Shown here piece after piece: positions 1-7,852 of a stretch of DNA of 19,024 nucleotides. The notes beneath the pieces were generated by a model. The model had not been told where the DNA came from and did not search any database. It saw nothing but the letters and a program-made list of their open reading frames with translations. The stretch is from an uncultured Clostridia bacterium (lineage in GTDB: Bacteria > Bacillota > Clostridia > UBA1381). The stretch's first letter is position 1; each line of letters starts with the position of its first letter. A program made the translations under genes and the position numbers. The stretch covers positions 1-19,024 of the forward strand of contig CAKSGP010000005.1 of NCBI GenBank assembly GCA_934454745.1. Direction: 5' to 3'.

Positions 1-203
1 GCACTGTTCAGACCATCCATTGCTTTCTGCTTTGTTTTTTCGTCGCCCATAACCGAAATATATGCTTTTGCATAACGCAAATCGTTTGTGACGCTTACTG
101 AAACAACGCTTGTCATAATCGGGATCCGCGAATCCTTAAGCTCACGAATTATATTTGCAAGCTCACGCATTATCTCTCCGTTTATCTTATCAATTCTCGC
201 CAT
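1..203 (-). CDS. rbfA: Ribosome-binding factor A, N-terminal part (cut by window edge)
   Basis: RbfA binds the 30S subunit and helps mature the 5' end of 16S rRNA. Only the first 67 or so residues are present; the C-terminus lies beyond base 1. The visible protein starts MARIDKINGEIMRELANIIR and continues with the DSRIP, MTSVVSVSVTNDL and YAKAYISVMG stretches, which match the KH-like fold of RbfA (helix, then the paired beta strands). The ATG at 201-203 is preceded by GAGG six bases upstream, and the gene follows infB by 24 bases, the standard position at the end of the nusA-infB operon. Too short to track in full but recognisable by eye. The family assignment is firm; the truncation is only a window effect. 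Confidence 0.93.
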   Translation of the reverse strand, partial: MARIDKINGEIMRELANIIRELKDSRIPIMTSVVSVSVTNDLRYAKAYISVMGDEKTKQKAMDGLNS

Positions 204-227
204 TTATATCCTCTTTCAATAAATAGT

Positions 228-2699
228 TTATCTTTCAACTTCCTGCATTTCAAAGCACTCGATTGTATCCTCGTCCTTAATATCGTTGAAATTCTCAATA
301 CCGATACCACATTCGAACTTCTCTGTTACTTCCTTAGCATCGTCCTTAAAACGCTTCAAGCTCGCAATCTTGCCCTCGTGGATAATGATACCGTCACGTA
401 CAACACGTACAGATGCGTTTCTTGAAATCTTACCCTGTCTTACATAACATCCGGCAACAACTCCGGCATTGGGGACACGGAAGGTCTGGCGTACATCTGC
501 ATAACCAAGTACAACCTCTTTAAATTCGGGATCAAGCATACCCTTCATTGCTGACTCGATTTCCTCGATTGCCTGATAAATTACTCTGTAAAGACGGATA
601 TCAACATCATTCTGATGGCTCATTGCAAGTGCACCTGCATCAGGACGTACATTAAAGCCGACAATTATCGCATTTGATGCGTTTGCAAGCATTACGTCAG
701 ATTCGTTTACAGCACCTACGCCGCCGTGAATAACGCGGACACGTACCTCATCATTCGATAGCTTTTCAAGACTCTGTCTTACTGCCTCAACTGAACCCTG
801 TACGTCTGCCTTAACGATAATAGGTAATTCTTTCATATTGCCTTCGTCAATCTGGCTAAACAAATTATCAAGAGAAACCTTAACAACAGAGTTGAATTTA
901 TCCTCCTGGATTTCCTGGCGTCTTTGCTCTGCAACCTCACGTGCAAGCTTTTCGTCCTTAACAACTATAAGGTCATCACCGCCTGTTGGAGCCTCATTAA
1001 GTCCCTGAATTTCAACGGGAGTTGAAGGACCTGCTTCCTTGACACGTCTGCCCTTATCGTTTGTCATTGCACGGACGTGACCAACAGAAGTACCGCAAAG
1101 AATTACATCGCCCTGTCTTAGTGTACCGTTTTGAACAAGAACGGTAGCAACCGGACCCTTACCCTTATCAACTCGTGCTTCTATGACAGTACCCTTTGCA
1201 AGACGGTTCGGGTTAGCTTTAAGCTCCTTCATATCCGCTACAAGAAGTACCATTTCAAGTAAGCCATCGATATTTATTCTCTTCTTGGCACTGATTTCAA
1301 CACATATAGTGTCACCGCCCCACTCCTCCGGAACAAGCTCATGCTCCATAAGGTTCTGCTTAACACGGTTTACATCTGCACCATCTTTATCAATCTTGTT
1401 AATAGCAACGATTATTTCTACATTTGCCGCCTTGGCGTGGTTTATAGCCTCGATTGTCTGGGGCATTATACCGTCATCTGCGGCAACTACAAGAATTGCA
1501 ACGTCTGTTACCTGTGCACCTCTTGCACGCATAGTTGTAAACGCTTCATGGCCCGGAGTATCTAAGAATGTGATGTCACGGTCATTAAGTCTAACGCTGT
1601 ACGCACCGATATGCTGGGTAATACCGCCTGCTTCAGTTGATGTTACGCTTGTATCACGGATAGCATCAAGTAGTGATGTTTTACCATGATCAACGTGGCC
1701 CATAACAACTACTACCGGCGGACGCTCAATCAGATCCTCAGGCTTATCCTCATCATCGATTTCCATAAACAGTTTATCCTCTTTTGAAAGAAGGATTTCT
1801 TTCTTTACGGTTATTCCAAATTCACCTGCGATAAGCTCTGCTGTGTCATAATCTATTGCCTGGTTCACTGTTGCAATAATTCCAAGCATCATAAGCTTTT
1901 TAACAACCTCTGCAACGCCCTTGCCCATTCTTGATGCAAACTCACCTACTGTGATGGTGTCAGGAACTTCTATTTCCGTTATAACAATCGGCTTAGGTTT
2001 GTTTGCAGGCTTCTTCTCCTGGACAAACTTATTGCTTCCTTGGTTCTTGTTAAATCTCTTGTCGCCCTTCTTATTTTTATTCTTTGTGCGGCGATCTATA
2101 CCCATATCATCAGCGAATTTTTCAAGCTGTTCGTTTTTCTCAAGCTTTGCCAAGTCAACATTTGATGTTCTTGTATCAACTGTACGGCTCTTTTTCTCGC
2201 TCTTTACAACATATTCCTCTGTTGCATTGCTTGTATCCACTCCTGAAAGGTCAACACGTACACCTGTCTGCTTCTTAGCCGGTGTGTTGTGTTTTTTCTG
2301 CTTTTCCTTTTTCTCTTTTTCCTCCGCTTTACGCTTCGCTTTCGCCTCTGCCTCTGATGCCTCGCGTGCAGCTTTCTTTGCTTCAGCCTTTGCCTTGGCC
2401 TCTGCCTCACGCTTTGCCTCCTCGGCCTTTATACGCTCTTCCTCCTCTTTTTTAAGAGCCTCCTCGGCTTTCTTTTGCTTTATGATTGCCGCATCCTTGA
2501 GCGCTTCTATTTCTTCTGCGGTAAACTGGTTGTCTTGGGTAAGTATATCCACAACCATTGCAGCCTGCTCATTGGTTATAACACTTGCAGAGCTTTTAAC
2601 AACCTCGCCGTATTCGGCAAGTCTTGCTATTACCTCCTTGTTTACAGCCTTAAACTTCTTGGTTACCTCGCCAAGCTTAGTTGCTGATGTATCTGCCAT
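228..2699 (-). CDS. infB: Translation initiation factor IF-2
   Basis: IF-2 is the GTPase that brings initiator fMet-tRNA to the 30S subunit and promotes subunit joining. The 823-residue protein has an N-terminal IF2_N-like segment (about 1-60), a highly charged Lys/Glu/Ala coiled-coil linker (about 70-135), a second IF2_N segment (about 245-300), and then the G domain: P-loop GHVDHGKT at 334-341, switch GGITQHIGAY at 358-367, DTPGH at 380-384, NKID at 434-437 and SAKK at 470-473. The C-terminal third holds the beta-barrel and fMet-tRNA-binding domains. The ATG is six bases after the ylxQ stop, and its ribosome binding site (AAGGGTGA) lies in the last codons of ylxQ, so translation is probably coupled. 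Length is normal for clostridial IF-2. Long plus-strand frames opposite the charged linker are artefacts of its biased codons. Confidence 0.98.
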   Translation of the reverse strand: MADTSATKLGEVTKKFKAVNKEVIARLAEYGEVVKSSASVITNEQAAMVVDILTQDNQFTAEEIEALKDAAIIKQKKAEEALKKEEEERIKAEEAKREAEAKAKAEAKKAAREASEAEAKAKRKAEEKEKKEKQKKHNTPAKKQTGVRVDLSGVDTSNATEEYVVKSEKKSRTVDTRTSNVDLAKLEKNEQLEKFADDMGIDRRTKNKNKKGDKRFNKNQGSNKFVQEKKPANKPKPIVITEIEVPDTITVGEFASRMGKGVAEVVKKLMMLGIIATVNQAIDYDTAELIAGEFGITVKKEILLSKEDKLFMEIDDEDKPEDLIERPPVVVVMGHVDHGKTSLLDAIRDTSVTSTEAGGITQHIGAYSVRLNDRDITFLDTPGHEAFTTMRARGAQVTDVAILVVAADDGIMPQTIEAINHAKAANVEIIVAINKIDKDGADVNRVKQNLMEHELVPEEWGGDTICVEISAKKRINIDGLLEMVLLVADMKELKANPNRLAKGTVIEARVDKGKGPVATVLVQNGTLRQGDVILCGTSVGHVRAMTNDKGRRVKEAGPSTPVEIQGLNEAPTGGDDLIVVKDEKLAREVAEQRRQEIQEDKFNSVVKVSLDNLFSQIDEGNMKELPIIVKADVQGSVEAVRQSLEKLSNDEVRVRVIHGGVGAVNESDVMLANASNAIIVGFNVRPDAGALAMSHQNDVDIRLYRVIYQAIEEIESAMKGMLDPEFKEVVLGYADVRQTFRVPNAGVVAGCYVRQGKISRNASVRVVRDGIIIHEGKIASLKRFKDDAKEVTEKFECGIGIENFNDIKDEDTIECFEMQEVER

Positions 2700-2705
2700 A
2701 CCACA

Positions 2706-3029
2706 TCACCCTTTCTCTGTTTCGGTTAAGATATTGTATATATCCAAAATCGCTTTTGCGAAATTATTATCATTCACTGACACAACTGCCCTGTCTGCTC
2801 CTGCACCTACTGCGTGGGCAAGCTCTGACATATTCAAACATTTAATAAGCTTTATATTATAATAAGTACAAGCGTCTTTAATCTGTTTTTCCGTGTTAGA
2901 AGACGCATCACTTGCAAGAATTACAAGTCTTGCCTTTTTTGATTTTATCATCTTTTCGCAGATAAATGTGCCTGTGGAAATCTTTCCTGCACGCTTTGCA
3001 AGTCCTAACATTCCAAGTAATTTTTTCAA
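2706..3029 (-). CDS. ylxQ: YlxQ-like L7Ae/L30e-family RNA-binding protein
   Basis: A 107-residue protein of the L7Ae/L30e/Gadd45 fold, which binds kink-turn RNA in archaea and eukaryotes; the bacterial YlxQ member has no settled role. Recognisable parts are LLGMLGLAKRAGKIS at the N-terminus, KKARLVILASDASSNT in the middle, and the late Gly/Ala-Val segment AHAVGAGADRAVVSV. I choose a TTG start at 3027-3029. It overlaps the rnpM stop by four bases (TTGA), has GGAGG six to seven bases upstream, and gives the family's usual length of about 100. A longer reading from 3137 adds 36 residues read out of frame through rnpM and is rejected. Its place between rnpM and infB is the standard one in Gram-positive bacteria. 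Confidence 0.93.
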   Translation of the reverse strand: MKKLLGMLGLAKRAGKISTGTFICEKMIKSKKARLVILASDASSNTEKQIKDACTYYNIKLIKCLNMSELAHAVGAGADRAVVSVNDNNFAKAILDIYNILTETEKG

Positions 3030-3280
3030 ATCATTTCCTCCAAATCGGTATAAAGCAAATCGCTTGCACAACAGCCTAAATGGCGTTCTGCAACGTGCTT
3101 TTTCTGTGCTTTTTTTATACATTCCGCATTGCGGCATATATATGCACCCCGACCTGTGTTTTTATTATCTTTGTCAGGCTGTGCCATACCTGTATCGGGA
3201 TTATACGTAATCCGTATAAGCTCCGATTCCGGACTGTGCTTTCTGCACACTACGCACATTCTTATAGGTATATGTGCCAT
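3026..3280 (-). CDS. rnpM: YlxR family protein (RNase P modulator RnpM)
   Basis: An 84-residue basic protein of the YlxR (DUF448) family. The N-terminal signature PIRMCVVCRK contains the CxxC pair, and the second half has the GRGAYICRN motif typical of the family. YlxR binds RNA, and the Bacillus protein has been reported as a modulator of RNase P, hence RnpM; that function is transferred from family knowledge, not visible here. The ATG is 11 bases after the nusA stop, with GGTGG upstream. Its TGA is shared with the TTG of ylxQ in a four-base overlap, which suggests coupled translation. There is no sign of degeneration. Confidence 0.94.
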   Translation of the reverse strand: MAHIPIRMCVVCRKHSPESELIRITYNPDTGMAQPDKDNKNTGRGAYICRNAECIKKAQKKHVAERHLGCCASDLLYTDLEEMI

Positions 3281-3291
3281 ATATCCACCTA

Positions 3292-4338
3292 TTATTCTTC
3301 CCCTGCTGATATATCAATTTTCCAGCCTGTAAGCTTTGCCGCAAGACGCACATTCTGACCTGATTTTCCAATAGCAAGTGACAGCTGATATTCTGGAACG
3401 GTTACCTTTGCCGTCTTTGTTTCCTCGTCTATGTCGCAAGTTAAAACCTTTGCAGGTGAAAGTGACGCGGTTATGAACTCCTTGGGGTCCTCGCTCCATT
3501 TGATTATATCTATCTTTTCGTTTTTAAGCTCGTCATTTATTGCCATTACACGGATACCTCTTGCACCAATGCAAGAGCCCTGAGCATCAACGTCTTCATC
3601 GTTTGAATAGACAGCAATCTTCGTTCTTGAACCGCCCTCTCTTGCGATACCCTTGATTTCAACTATACCCTCTGCTATTTCAGGTACTTCCATCTCAAAA
3701 AGCTTCTTTACAAGTCCCGGATGCGTTCTTGAAAGTATCAGCTGTGTATCCTTATAGCCTGATCTTATATCGCTAACATAGAAACGCATTGTTTCGCCCT
3801 GATTATATTCCTCACCCTCAGGCTGTTCACGCTTAGGCAGAATTGCTTCCGTATCCTTGTATTGTTCAACATGAACGTGAACCCTTTCCGGCTCAACAAG
3901 CATAATTGTTCCTGTTACAAGACCAAGGGACTGATCCTGACGCTCATTGCAAAGAACCTCACGCTCCGCCTCACGGATACGCTGTGTAACAACCTGCTTT
4001 GCAGTCATTGCACTCATTCTGCCGAAATCTCTCGGAGTTACTTCGATATTTACAGTGTCACCAAGCTCAAATTCTCCTGAAATTGCTCTTGCATCATCAA
4101 GTGAAATATCCTCACGGGGATCATCTACAAGCTCTACCACTGTTTTCTGTGCATATACGTGTATCTCGCCTGTTTTTCTGTCGATTGAAACGAGAACATT
4201 AGGAGCATCATTTTTACCTTTGTAATAGTTTTTCTTATATGCCGCAACAAGAGCCGCCTCAAGAGCATCAAGTATAACATTTTCGTCTATACCCTTTTCC
4301 AGGCACAAATCCTTTATTGCTTTAATCAGTTCATTCAT
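3292..4338 (-). CDS. nusA: Transcription termination/antitermination factor NusA
   Basis: NusA binds RNA polymerase and nascent RNA and controls pausing, termination and antitermination. The 348 residues show the RNAP-binding N-terminal domain (1-130, including AKQVVTQRIREAERE at about 113-127), an S1 domain (about 136-200), and two KH domains marked by GSCIGARGIRV (254-264) and AIGKSGQNVRLA (322-333). It ends straight after KH2 and so lacks the C-terminal acidic repeats of proteobacterial NusA, as is usual in Firmicutes. The ATG has AAGGAG nine bases upstream. It is the second gene of the operon, 24 bases after rimP. NusA is often autoregulated through its leader, which fits the structured region ahead of rimP. 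Confidence 0.98.
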   Translation of the reverse strand: MNELIKAIKDLCLEKGIDENVILDALEAALVAAYKKNYYKGKNDAPNVLVSIDRKTGEIHVYAQKTVVELVDDPREDISLDDARAISGEFELGDTVNIEVTPRDFGRMSAMTAKQVVTQRIREAEREVLCNERQDQSLGLVTGTIMLVEPERVHVHVEQYKDTEAILPKREQPEGEEYNQGETMRFYVSDIRSGYKDTQLILSRTHPGLVKKLFEMEVPEIAEGIVEIKGIAREGGSRTKIAVYSNDEDVDAQGSCIGARGIRVMAINDELKNEKIDIIKWSEDPKEFITASLSPAKVLTCDIDEETKTAKVTVPEYQLSLAIGKSGQNVRLAAKLTGWKIDISAGEE

Positions 4339-4362
4339 TTTGCCATTCTCCTTATCCTTTAT

Positions 4363-4809
4363 TTAGAAAACAAATTTAAGTCTTATATATACAGCATCTT
4401 TAACGGGGATTTGTATGTCCTCACCGTTGCTTTCTACTGTTGCAGTTTTTTCGCTGTAAGATTTTAATACTCCGTCAAATTCCTTAACACCGTTAAGGGG
4501 TGCATACATCTTAACCTCAACCTCACGTCCTAAGTAATATAAAAATTCACGCTCTTTTTTTAGCTTTCTGTCAACACCGGGTGATGAAACCTCAAGGGAG
4601 TATTCAGAATCTATAATATCCTCTTTGTCAAGCACGAGCTCCACAGCGCGGGAAAACTTTTCACATTCGTCAATACCGACTCCGCCCTCGCAGTCTATAT
4701 AGTAGCATAATATTCCGTTTGAATACGAAACGTCAACTATATATACGCCCATTTCAAGAGCTGTAGGCTCTGCCAATTTAAGTGCCGTAATTTCAGTTTT
4801 GTTTGCCAT
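4363..4809 (-). CDS. rimP: Ribosome maturation factor RimP
   Basis: RimP is needed for assembly of the 30S subunit. The 148-residue protein has the two-domain RimP pattern: an N-terminal alpha/beta domain with GVGIDECEKFSRAVELVLD and the family hallmark SLEVSSPGVDRKLKKEREF at about 92-110, then a C-terminal SH3-like barrel (the KSYSEKTATVES region). It is the first gene of the nusA operon, read from the promoter at 4921-4949 after a leader of roughly 100 bases. The ATG has GAGG five to six bases upstream. The last residues are hydrophobic (YIRLKFVF), ordinary for the family. Confidence 0.96.
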   Translation of the reverse strand: MANKTEITALKLAEPTALEMGVYIVDVSYSNGILCYYIDCEGGVGIDECEKFSRAVELVLDKEDIIDSEYSLEVSSPGVDRKLKKEREFLYYLGREVEVKMYAPLNGVKEFDGVLKSYSEKTATVESNGEDIQIPVKDAVYIRLKFVF

Positions 4810-4837
4810 ATTTTCCTCTTCTTTATTATAATAATTA

Positions 4838-4861
4838 AAGAGTGCGTCTTAACGCACTCTT
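4838..4861 (-). terminator. Strong hairpin in the rimP-nusA leader, possible attenuator
   Basis: A perfect 10-base inverted repeat with a four-base loop: AAGAGTGCGT, TAAG, ACGCACTCTT on the minus strand. It lies about 60 bases downstream of the probable transcription start and about 28 bases ahead of the rimP ATG. What follows is AU-rich (TAATTATTATAATAAAG) but is not a clean U-run, so I cannot say it terminates; it could be an attenuator, an RNA-processing site or an mRNA-stabilising structure. The stem itself is seen directly; the role is inference. Confidence 0.5.
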
Positions 4862-4876
4862 AGAATTCATTCTTAA

Positions 4877-4914
4877 CCAAACCCTGGGGTTTGGAAAGTC
4901 ACAATATTCCAAAC
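4877..4914 (-). promoter_or_regulatory. Leader RNA segment with two mutually exclusive hairpins
   Basis: On the minus strand, segment A (GTTTGGAA, 4914-4907) can pair with segment B (TTCCAAAC, 4896-4889) over eight bases with a ten-base loop. The same segment B can instead pair with segment C (GGTTTGG, 4883-4877) over seven bases with loop CCAG. Only one of the two can form. The region starts at or a few bases after the expected transcription start of the nusA operon, ahead of the strong hairpin at 4838-4861. This is the layout expected of a switching leader, though I recognise no known riboswitch class. Confidence 0.45.
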
Positions 4915-4920
4915 ATACAC

Positions 4921-4949
4921 ATAATACCATAAAACTTAGTGTTTGTCAA
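4921..4949 (-). promoter_or_regulatory. Sigma-A-type promoter of the rimP-nusA-infB operon
   Basis: On the minus strand, TTGACA (4949-4944) is separated by exactly 17 bases from TATTAT (4926-4921). This is one mismatch from the housekeeping consensus. The predicted start is near 4913-4915, which gives a leader of about 105 bases before the rimP ATG. Placement directly upstream of the operon supports it. Confidence 0.85.
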
Positions 4950-5026
4950 GCTTTTTACGCATATATCGTTATTTTGTACAATTTTACGGAAATTGATACA
5001 TTTCCATTCTGCTTATTACTGCTAAA

Positions 5027-6196
5027 TTACTCTGCAGGAGCTTGTGTTGCCACAGGCGGAGTGTATGTTTGTGTTATATTATTTATCAGGCAAAGCTCGT
5101 CATTTGTCAGATCTGTCGCCTTGATTGCATTAAGAGATGCAACATTCTTTGTCCGAACGTATCCGCCCGTAGTAACATAGCCGTCAGAATACAAGGACGG
5201 TGCCGAACCTGGTTTGGTATATGTCATCTTAGACGTATCGGCATTTTTGAACATTTCACTAACAAGCGCTGAAAGTGCCGTCATATTCGGAACAAATACT
5301 GCGCCGTTAATGCTTTCATTTACATTGTCGCCAGGGATAGTTTCACTCCTTATTCCTGCCGATGTGAAATCTGCAAGGAATCTTGAATACTTAATTACGT
5401 CTGCAATAGAGAGATTTGTATCAAGCTCACTCATTACATCCGAGAAAATCGTAGGAAGCTTATTAATAAGCGAAATGTTCAGCTTCTGCTCTACCAATGC
5501 TTTTACAAAATCCTGCTGTACCTTAATTCTATCCTCATCACCGTGAATATATCCCGGTCTTATGCCTGTTACAGGATTGGGGTTGCCCTTACGGTAACGA
5601 AGAAGATGCACTACCTGTTCTCCGTTAAGCTCGTATGTTCCCGGTGGTAGATTTATATGCAAGTCCTGTGCCGGATCATCATAGACCATTCCCACTCCGT
5701 CCTTATATAAATCGGGTATAGTAAAGGTAATAGGGCCTATACTGTCCATAACTTTTTCAATTGTAGAGAATGAAAAGTCAATATAGTAATTTATAGGCAC
5801 TCCTGTAAGACGTGATACGGCCTCACAAGTTCCCAATGCACCATCAATTTTTCCGTTAGTGGAAAATGCGTGTGCCGCATTAACTTTTTGGTATCTGTTA
5901 CCGACATACATTCTTAGGTCACGAGGTACAGAAAGCATATTTACAGTTTTTGCCTCGGTATCGTAAGATGCGAGCATAATAGCATCAGTTCTTAAACCGT
6001 CAGCATCGGTACACATTACAAGTACATTTATAATACCGCCGTTACCTACTGTTGCAAGTCCGCTATTCATACTCGCACGCATTCTGCCTGCACCGCCTGT
6101 AAAATCAATGCCCATAAATGCAAAAAATACAACAAGCAAAACTCCCAGCGTTGCTGCAAGTGACCGAAAATATCTCTTTAAAAAACTCTTTTTCAC
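5027..6196 (-). CDS. LytR-CpsA-Psr (LCP) family cell-wall glycopolymer ligase
   Basis: LCP enzymes sit on the outer face of the membrane and transfer polyprenyl-linked glycopolymers such as teichoic acid or capsule onto peptidoglycan. The 389-residue protein has a short cytoplasmic Lys/Arg-rich tail, one membrane segment (about 14-31), then the LCP domain. Conserved elements are RTDAIML at 69-75 (Arg and Asp of the active site), SVPRD at 89-93, KVNAAHA at 104-110, LLRYR at 198-202 and GDEDR at 219-223. An extracellular C-terminal extension rich in Thr/Pro follows. The start is a GTG at 6194-6196 with an AAGAGG-type site upstream. It lies 22 bases after the PLP enzyme with no terminator between, so the two are probably co-transcribed. 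The natural polymer substrate cannot be told from sequence. Confidence 0.95.
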   Translation of the reverse strand: MKKSFLKRYFRSLAATLGVLLVVFFAFMGIDFTGGAGRMRASMNSGLATVGNGGIINVLVMCTDADGLRTDAIMLASYDTEAKTVNMLSVPRDLRMYVGNRYQKVNAAHAFSTNGKIDGALGTCEAVSRLTGVPINYYIDFSFSTIEKVMDSIGPITFTIPDLYKDGVGMVYDDPAQDLHINLPPGTYELNGEQVVHLLRYRKGNPNPVTGIRPGYIHGDEDRIKVQQDFVKALVEQKLNISLINKLPTIFSDVMSELDTNLSIADVIKYSRFLADFTSAGIRSETIPGDNVNESINGAVFVPNMTALSALVSEMFKNADTSKMTYTKPGSAPSLYSDGYVTTGGYVRTKNVASLNAIKATDLTNDELCLINNITQTYTPPVATQAPAE

Positions 6197-6218
6197 GTCC
6201 TTGTCCTCTTTCCGTAGT

Positions 6219-7499
6219 TTATTTACCTAACTTTAGTATGTTGTCTGCCGCAACTGTTATTCCAAGTTTTGCAGATTCATAGGTAAGTCCTCCCTGCATA
6301 TACGCAATATAGGGCTCTCTAAGTGGTGCATCAGCTGAAAGCTCAATTGACGCTCCCTGCACAAACGCTCCTGCCGCCATTATTACCTGATCCTGATAAC
6401 CGGGCATATCCCATGGCTCCGGTACAACAAAGCTGTCAACAGGTGCACCCTTTTGTATACCCTGTATAAATGCAATCATTTTGTCCTTGTCACCGAATTT
6501 CACAGACTGAATTATATCGTGACGAGGCGAATCAGGCTTTGGGTCCGTTTCATAACCCAGCATAGAAAATACCGATGCACATAAGGTTGCCGCCTTTAGT
6601 GCCTGTAAAACAACGTGGGGTGCCATAAACAAGCCCTGATATGCCTGACGGTTAAAATCAAGGGTTGCTCCACATTCTCTGCCTATTCCCACGCAAGTCA
6701 TTCTGTATGAGCAAAGCTCTATCAAATCTTTTTTTCCTGCTATATATCCGCCTGTGGGGGCGAGTCCGCCGCCGGGATTTTTTATAAGGGAGCCTGCTAT
6801 AAGGTCCGCACCAAAATCCGTAGGCTCCTTTGTATCTACAAATTCACCGTAGCAATTATCCACGATACATAGGGTTTTGGGGGAAATATTCTTTACGAAT
6901 TTCACTATCTCGCCGATTTTTTCAGCACTGTACGTAGGCCTCCACCCGTACCCCTTTGAGCGTTGTATCATAACAGCACGTATATCTTTGGATTTTAGAA
7001 GCTTTTCCGCTGATTTATAATCAACCTCACCGTCTATTAAATCAAGCTGTTCATAATTAATCCCAAAATCCTTTAACGAGCCGTTGCCGTCCTCGCCTGC
7101 AATGCCTATGACCTCCTCTAATGTATCATACGGCTTGCCGGTAATTGCAAGGAGAGTATCTCCGGGCCTTAACACGGCATAGAGCATTGTAGATAAGGTA
7201 TGGGATCCGTTAACCCAATTATGACGCACTAATGCGTCCTCCGCGCCGAAAACCTGTGCATATATTTTATCAAGTGTGTCACGTCCGTCATCATCATAAC
7301 CATAACCGGTAGTGGGTATAAAGTGTCGTTCCGATACCCTGTTATCAGAAAACGAACGCATAACCTTAAGCTGGTTTATTTCAGCAATTTCCTCAAGCTC
7401 CAAGAATTTGTCAATAACTGCTTTTTCAGCACTGTTTATAAGTTCAATTGCAGAACGTGTTATTCCAAACGAATTTACTATATATTCTGTCTTATCCAT
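6219..7499 (-). CDS. Methionine gamma-lyase / aluminium-resistance family PLP enzyme (YnbB-like)
   Basis: A 426-residue fold-type I PLP-dependent enzyme of the family annotated as aluminium resistance protein or Met_gamma_lyase (B. subtilis YnbB type). Visible marks are the N-terminal ERHFIPTTGYGYDD region, HNWVNGSHTL (93-102), the cofactor-contacting VDNCYGEF (213-220) and the probable PLP lysine K240 in GSLIKNPGGGLAPTGGYIAG. The family resembles cystathionine beta-lyase and methionine gamma-lyase in fold; its true substrate is not established, and the aluminium name comes from an old phenotype. It is the first gene after a promoter with consensus -35 and -10 boxes, and probably shares a transcript with the LCP gene. 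Length is normal for the family. Confidence 0.93.
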   Translation of the reverse strand: MDKTEYIVNSFGITRSAIELINSAEKAVIDKFLELEEIAEINQLKVMRSFSDNRVSERHFIPTTGYGYDDDGRDTLDKIYAQVFGAEDALVRHNWVNGSHTLSTMLYAVLRPGDTLLAITGKPYDTLEEVIGIAGEDGNGSLKDFGINYEQLDLIDGEVDYKSAEKLLKSKDIRAVMIQRSKGYGWRPTYSAEKIGEIVKFVKNISPKTLCIVDNCYGEFVDTKEPTDFGADLIAGSLIKNPGGGLAPTGGYIAGKKDLIELCSYRMTCVGIGRECGATLDFNRQAYQGLFMAPHVVLQALKAATLCASVFSMLGYETDPKPDSPRHDIIQSVKFGDKDKMIAFIQGIQKGAPVDSFVVPEPWDMPGYQDQVIMAAGAFVQGASIELSADAPLREPYIAYMQGGLTYESAKLGITVAADNILKLGK

Positions 7500-7547
7500 T
7501 ATTATATCCGTTCCTTTTATCTGTAAATCATATATCTATACGGATAC

Positions 7548-7576
7548 ATTATAACACAGGTGTCAGTCTTTGTCAA
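7548..7576 (-). promoter_or_regulatory. Perfect-consensus promoter for the PLP enzyme and LCP genes
   Basis: On the minus strand, TTGACA (7576-7571), a 17-base spacer, then TATAAT (7553-7548): both hexamers match the housekeeping consensus exactly. The start should fall near 7541, about 40 bases before the ATG at 7499. A promoter this strong, directly after a terminator, marks the start of a new transcription unit. Confidence 0.9.
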
Positions 7577-7600
7577 ATTAATTAAAAAAATGTGTGAAAT

Positions 7601-7624
7601 AAAAAAAGACCTGCAAAGCAGGTC
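7601..7624 (-). terminator. Intrinsic terminator (second of a tandem pair)
   Basis: On the minus strand GACCTGC, loop TTT, GCAGGTC (7624-7608) is followed by seven T (7607-7601). The stem is perfect and the U-run is clean. It insulates the downstream PLP-enzyme promoter from transcription arriving from the GerMN gene. A second GCAGGT copy at 7681-7676 could compete for the first arm. Confidence 0.88.
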
Positions 7625-7852
7625 ACATAATCTAAATGGTATGCTTTAAAATTTGATACAGAACGGACGAAAAACACCTGCAGCTATACACAGATATGTC
7701 ACGGTTTATGGCATTTTAATAAAAGACAATCTGCAAATTGCAGATTGTCTCCCAAACAATAGATTGAACAATACTTTTTAGCGATTCGTTCATAGCAGAG
7801 AATGTATGAATTCGCCGTCAAACGTTCGGTGCTGTTTTTTACATCCCCATAT
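7625..7852. other. Non-coding gap between the GerMN gene and its last terminator
   Basis: This stretch of 228 bases holds the first tandem terminator (7717-7750) and otherwise no gene I can support. A 75-codon frame at 7699-7926 runs through the terminator and into the GerMN coding end in another frame, without a ribosome binding site, so I do not call it. The piece between the two terminators (7625-7716) could be a short non-coding RNA, but no convincing promoter is visible. Confidence 0.5.
7717..7750 (-). terminator. Intrinsic terminator after the GerMN lipoprotein gene
   Basis: On the minus strand AGACAATCTGC, a five-base AT loop, GCAGATTGTCT (7750-7724) is followed by TTTATT. The stem has 11 to 13 perfect pairs. 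It lies about 100 bases past the GerMN stop codon at 7853, and a second terminator follows about 90 bases further on. Confidence 0.85.

Noticed and set aside
1921..2862. Long plus-strand open frame (313 codons) opposite infB
   Set aside because: It arises from the Lys/Glu/Ala-biased codons of the IF-2 linker on the other strand; the product is a low-complexity Ser/Phe/Ala chain with no binding site or domain.
3030..3137. 36-residue N-terminal extension of YlxQ
   Set aside because: It reads through rnpM in another frame, lacks a binding site, and YlxQ relatives start at the LLGLAKRAG region; a TTG with GGAGG is the better start.
4988..5005. Inverted repeat GGAAAT...ATTTCC after the LCP gene as a terminator
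   Set aside because: Only six AT-rich pairs and no U-run after it on the minus strand; too weak to call.
4801..5026. Known riboswitch (T-box, SAM, PyrR type) ahead of rimP
   Set aside because: The leader is only about 105 bases and I see no T-box sequence, SAM aptamer or other recognised conserved core; only unnamed hairpins can be supported.
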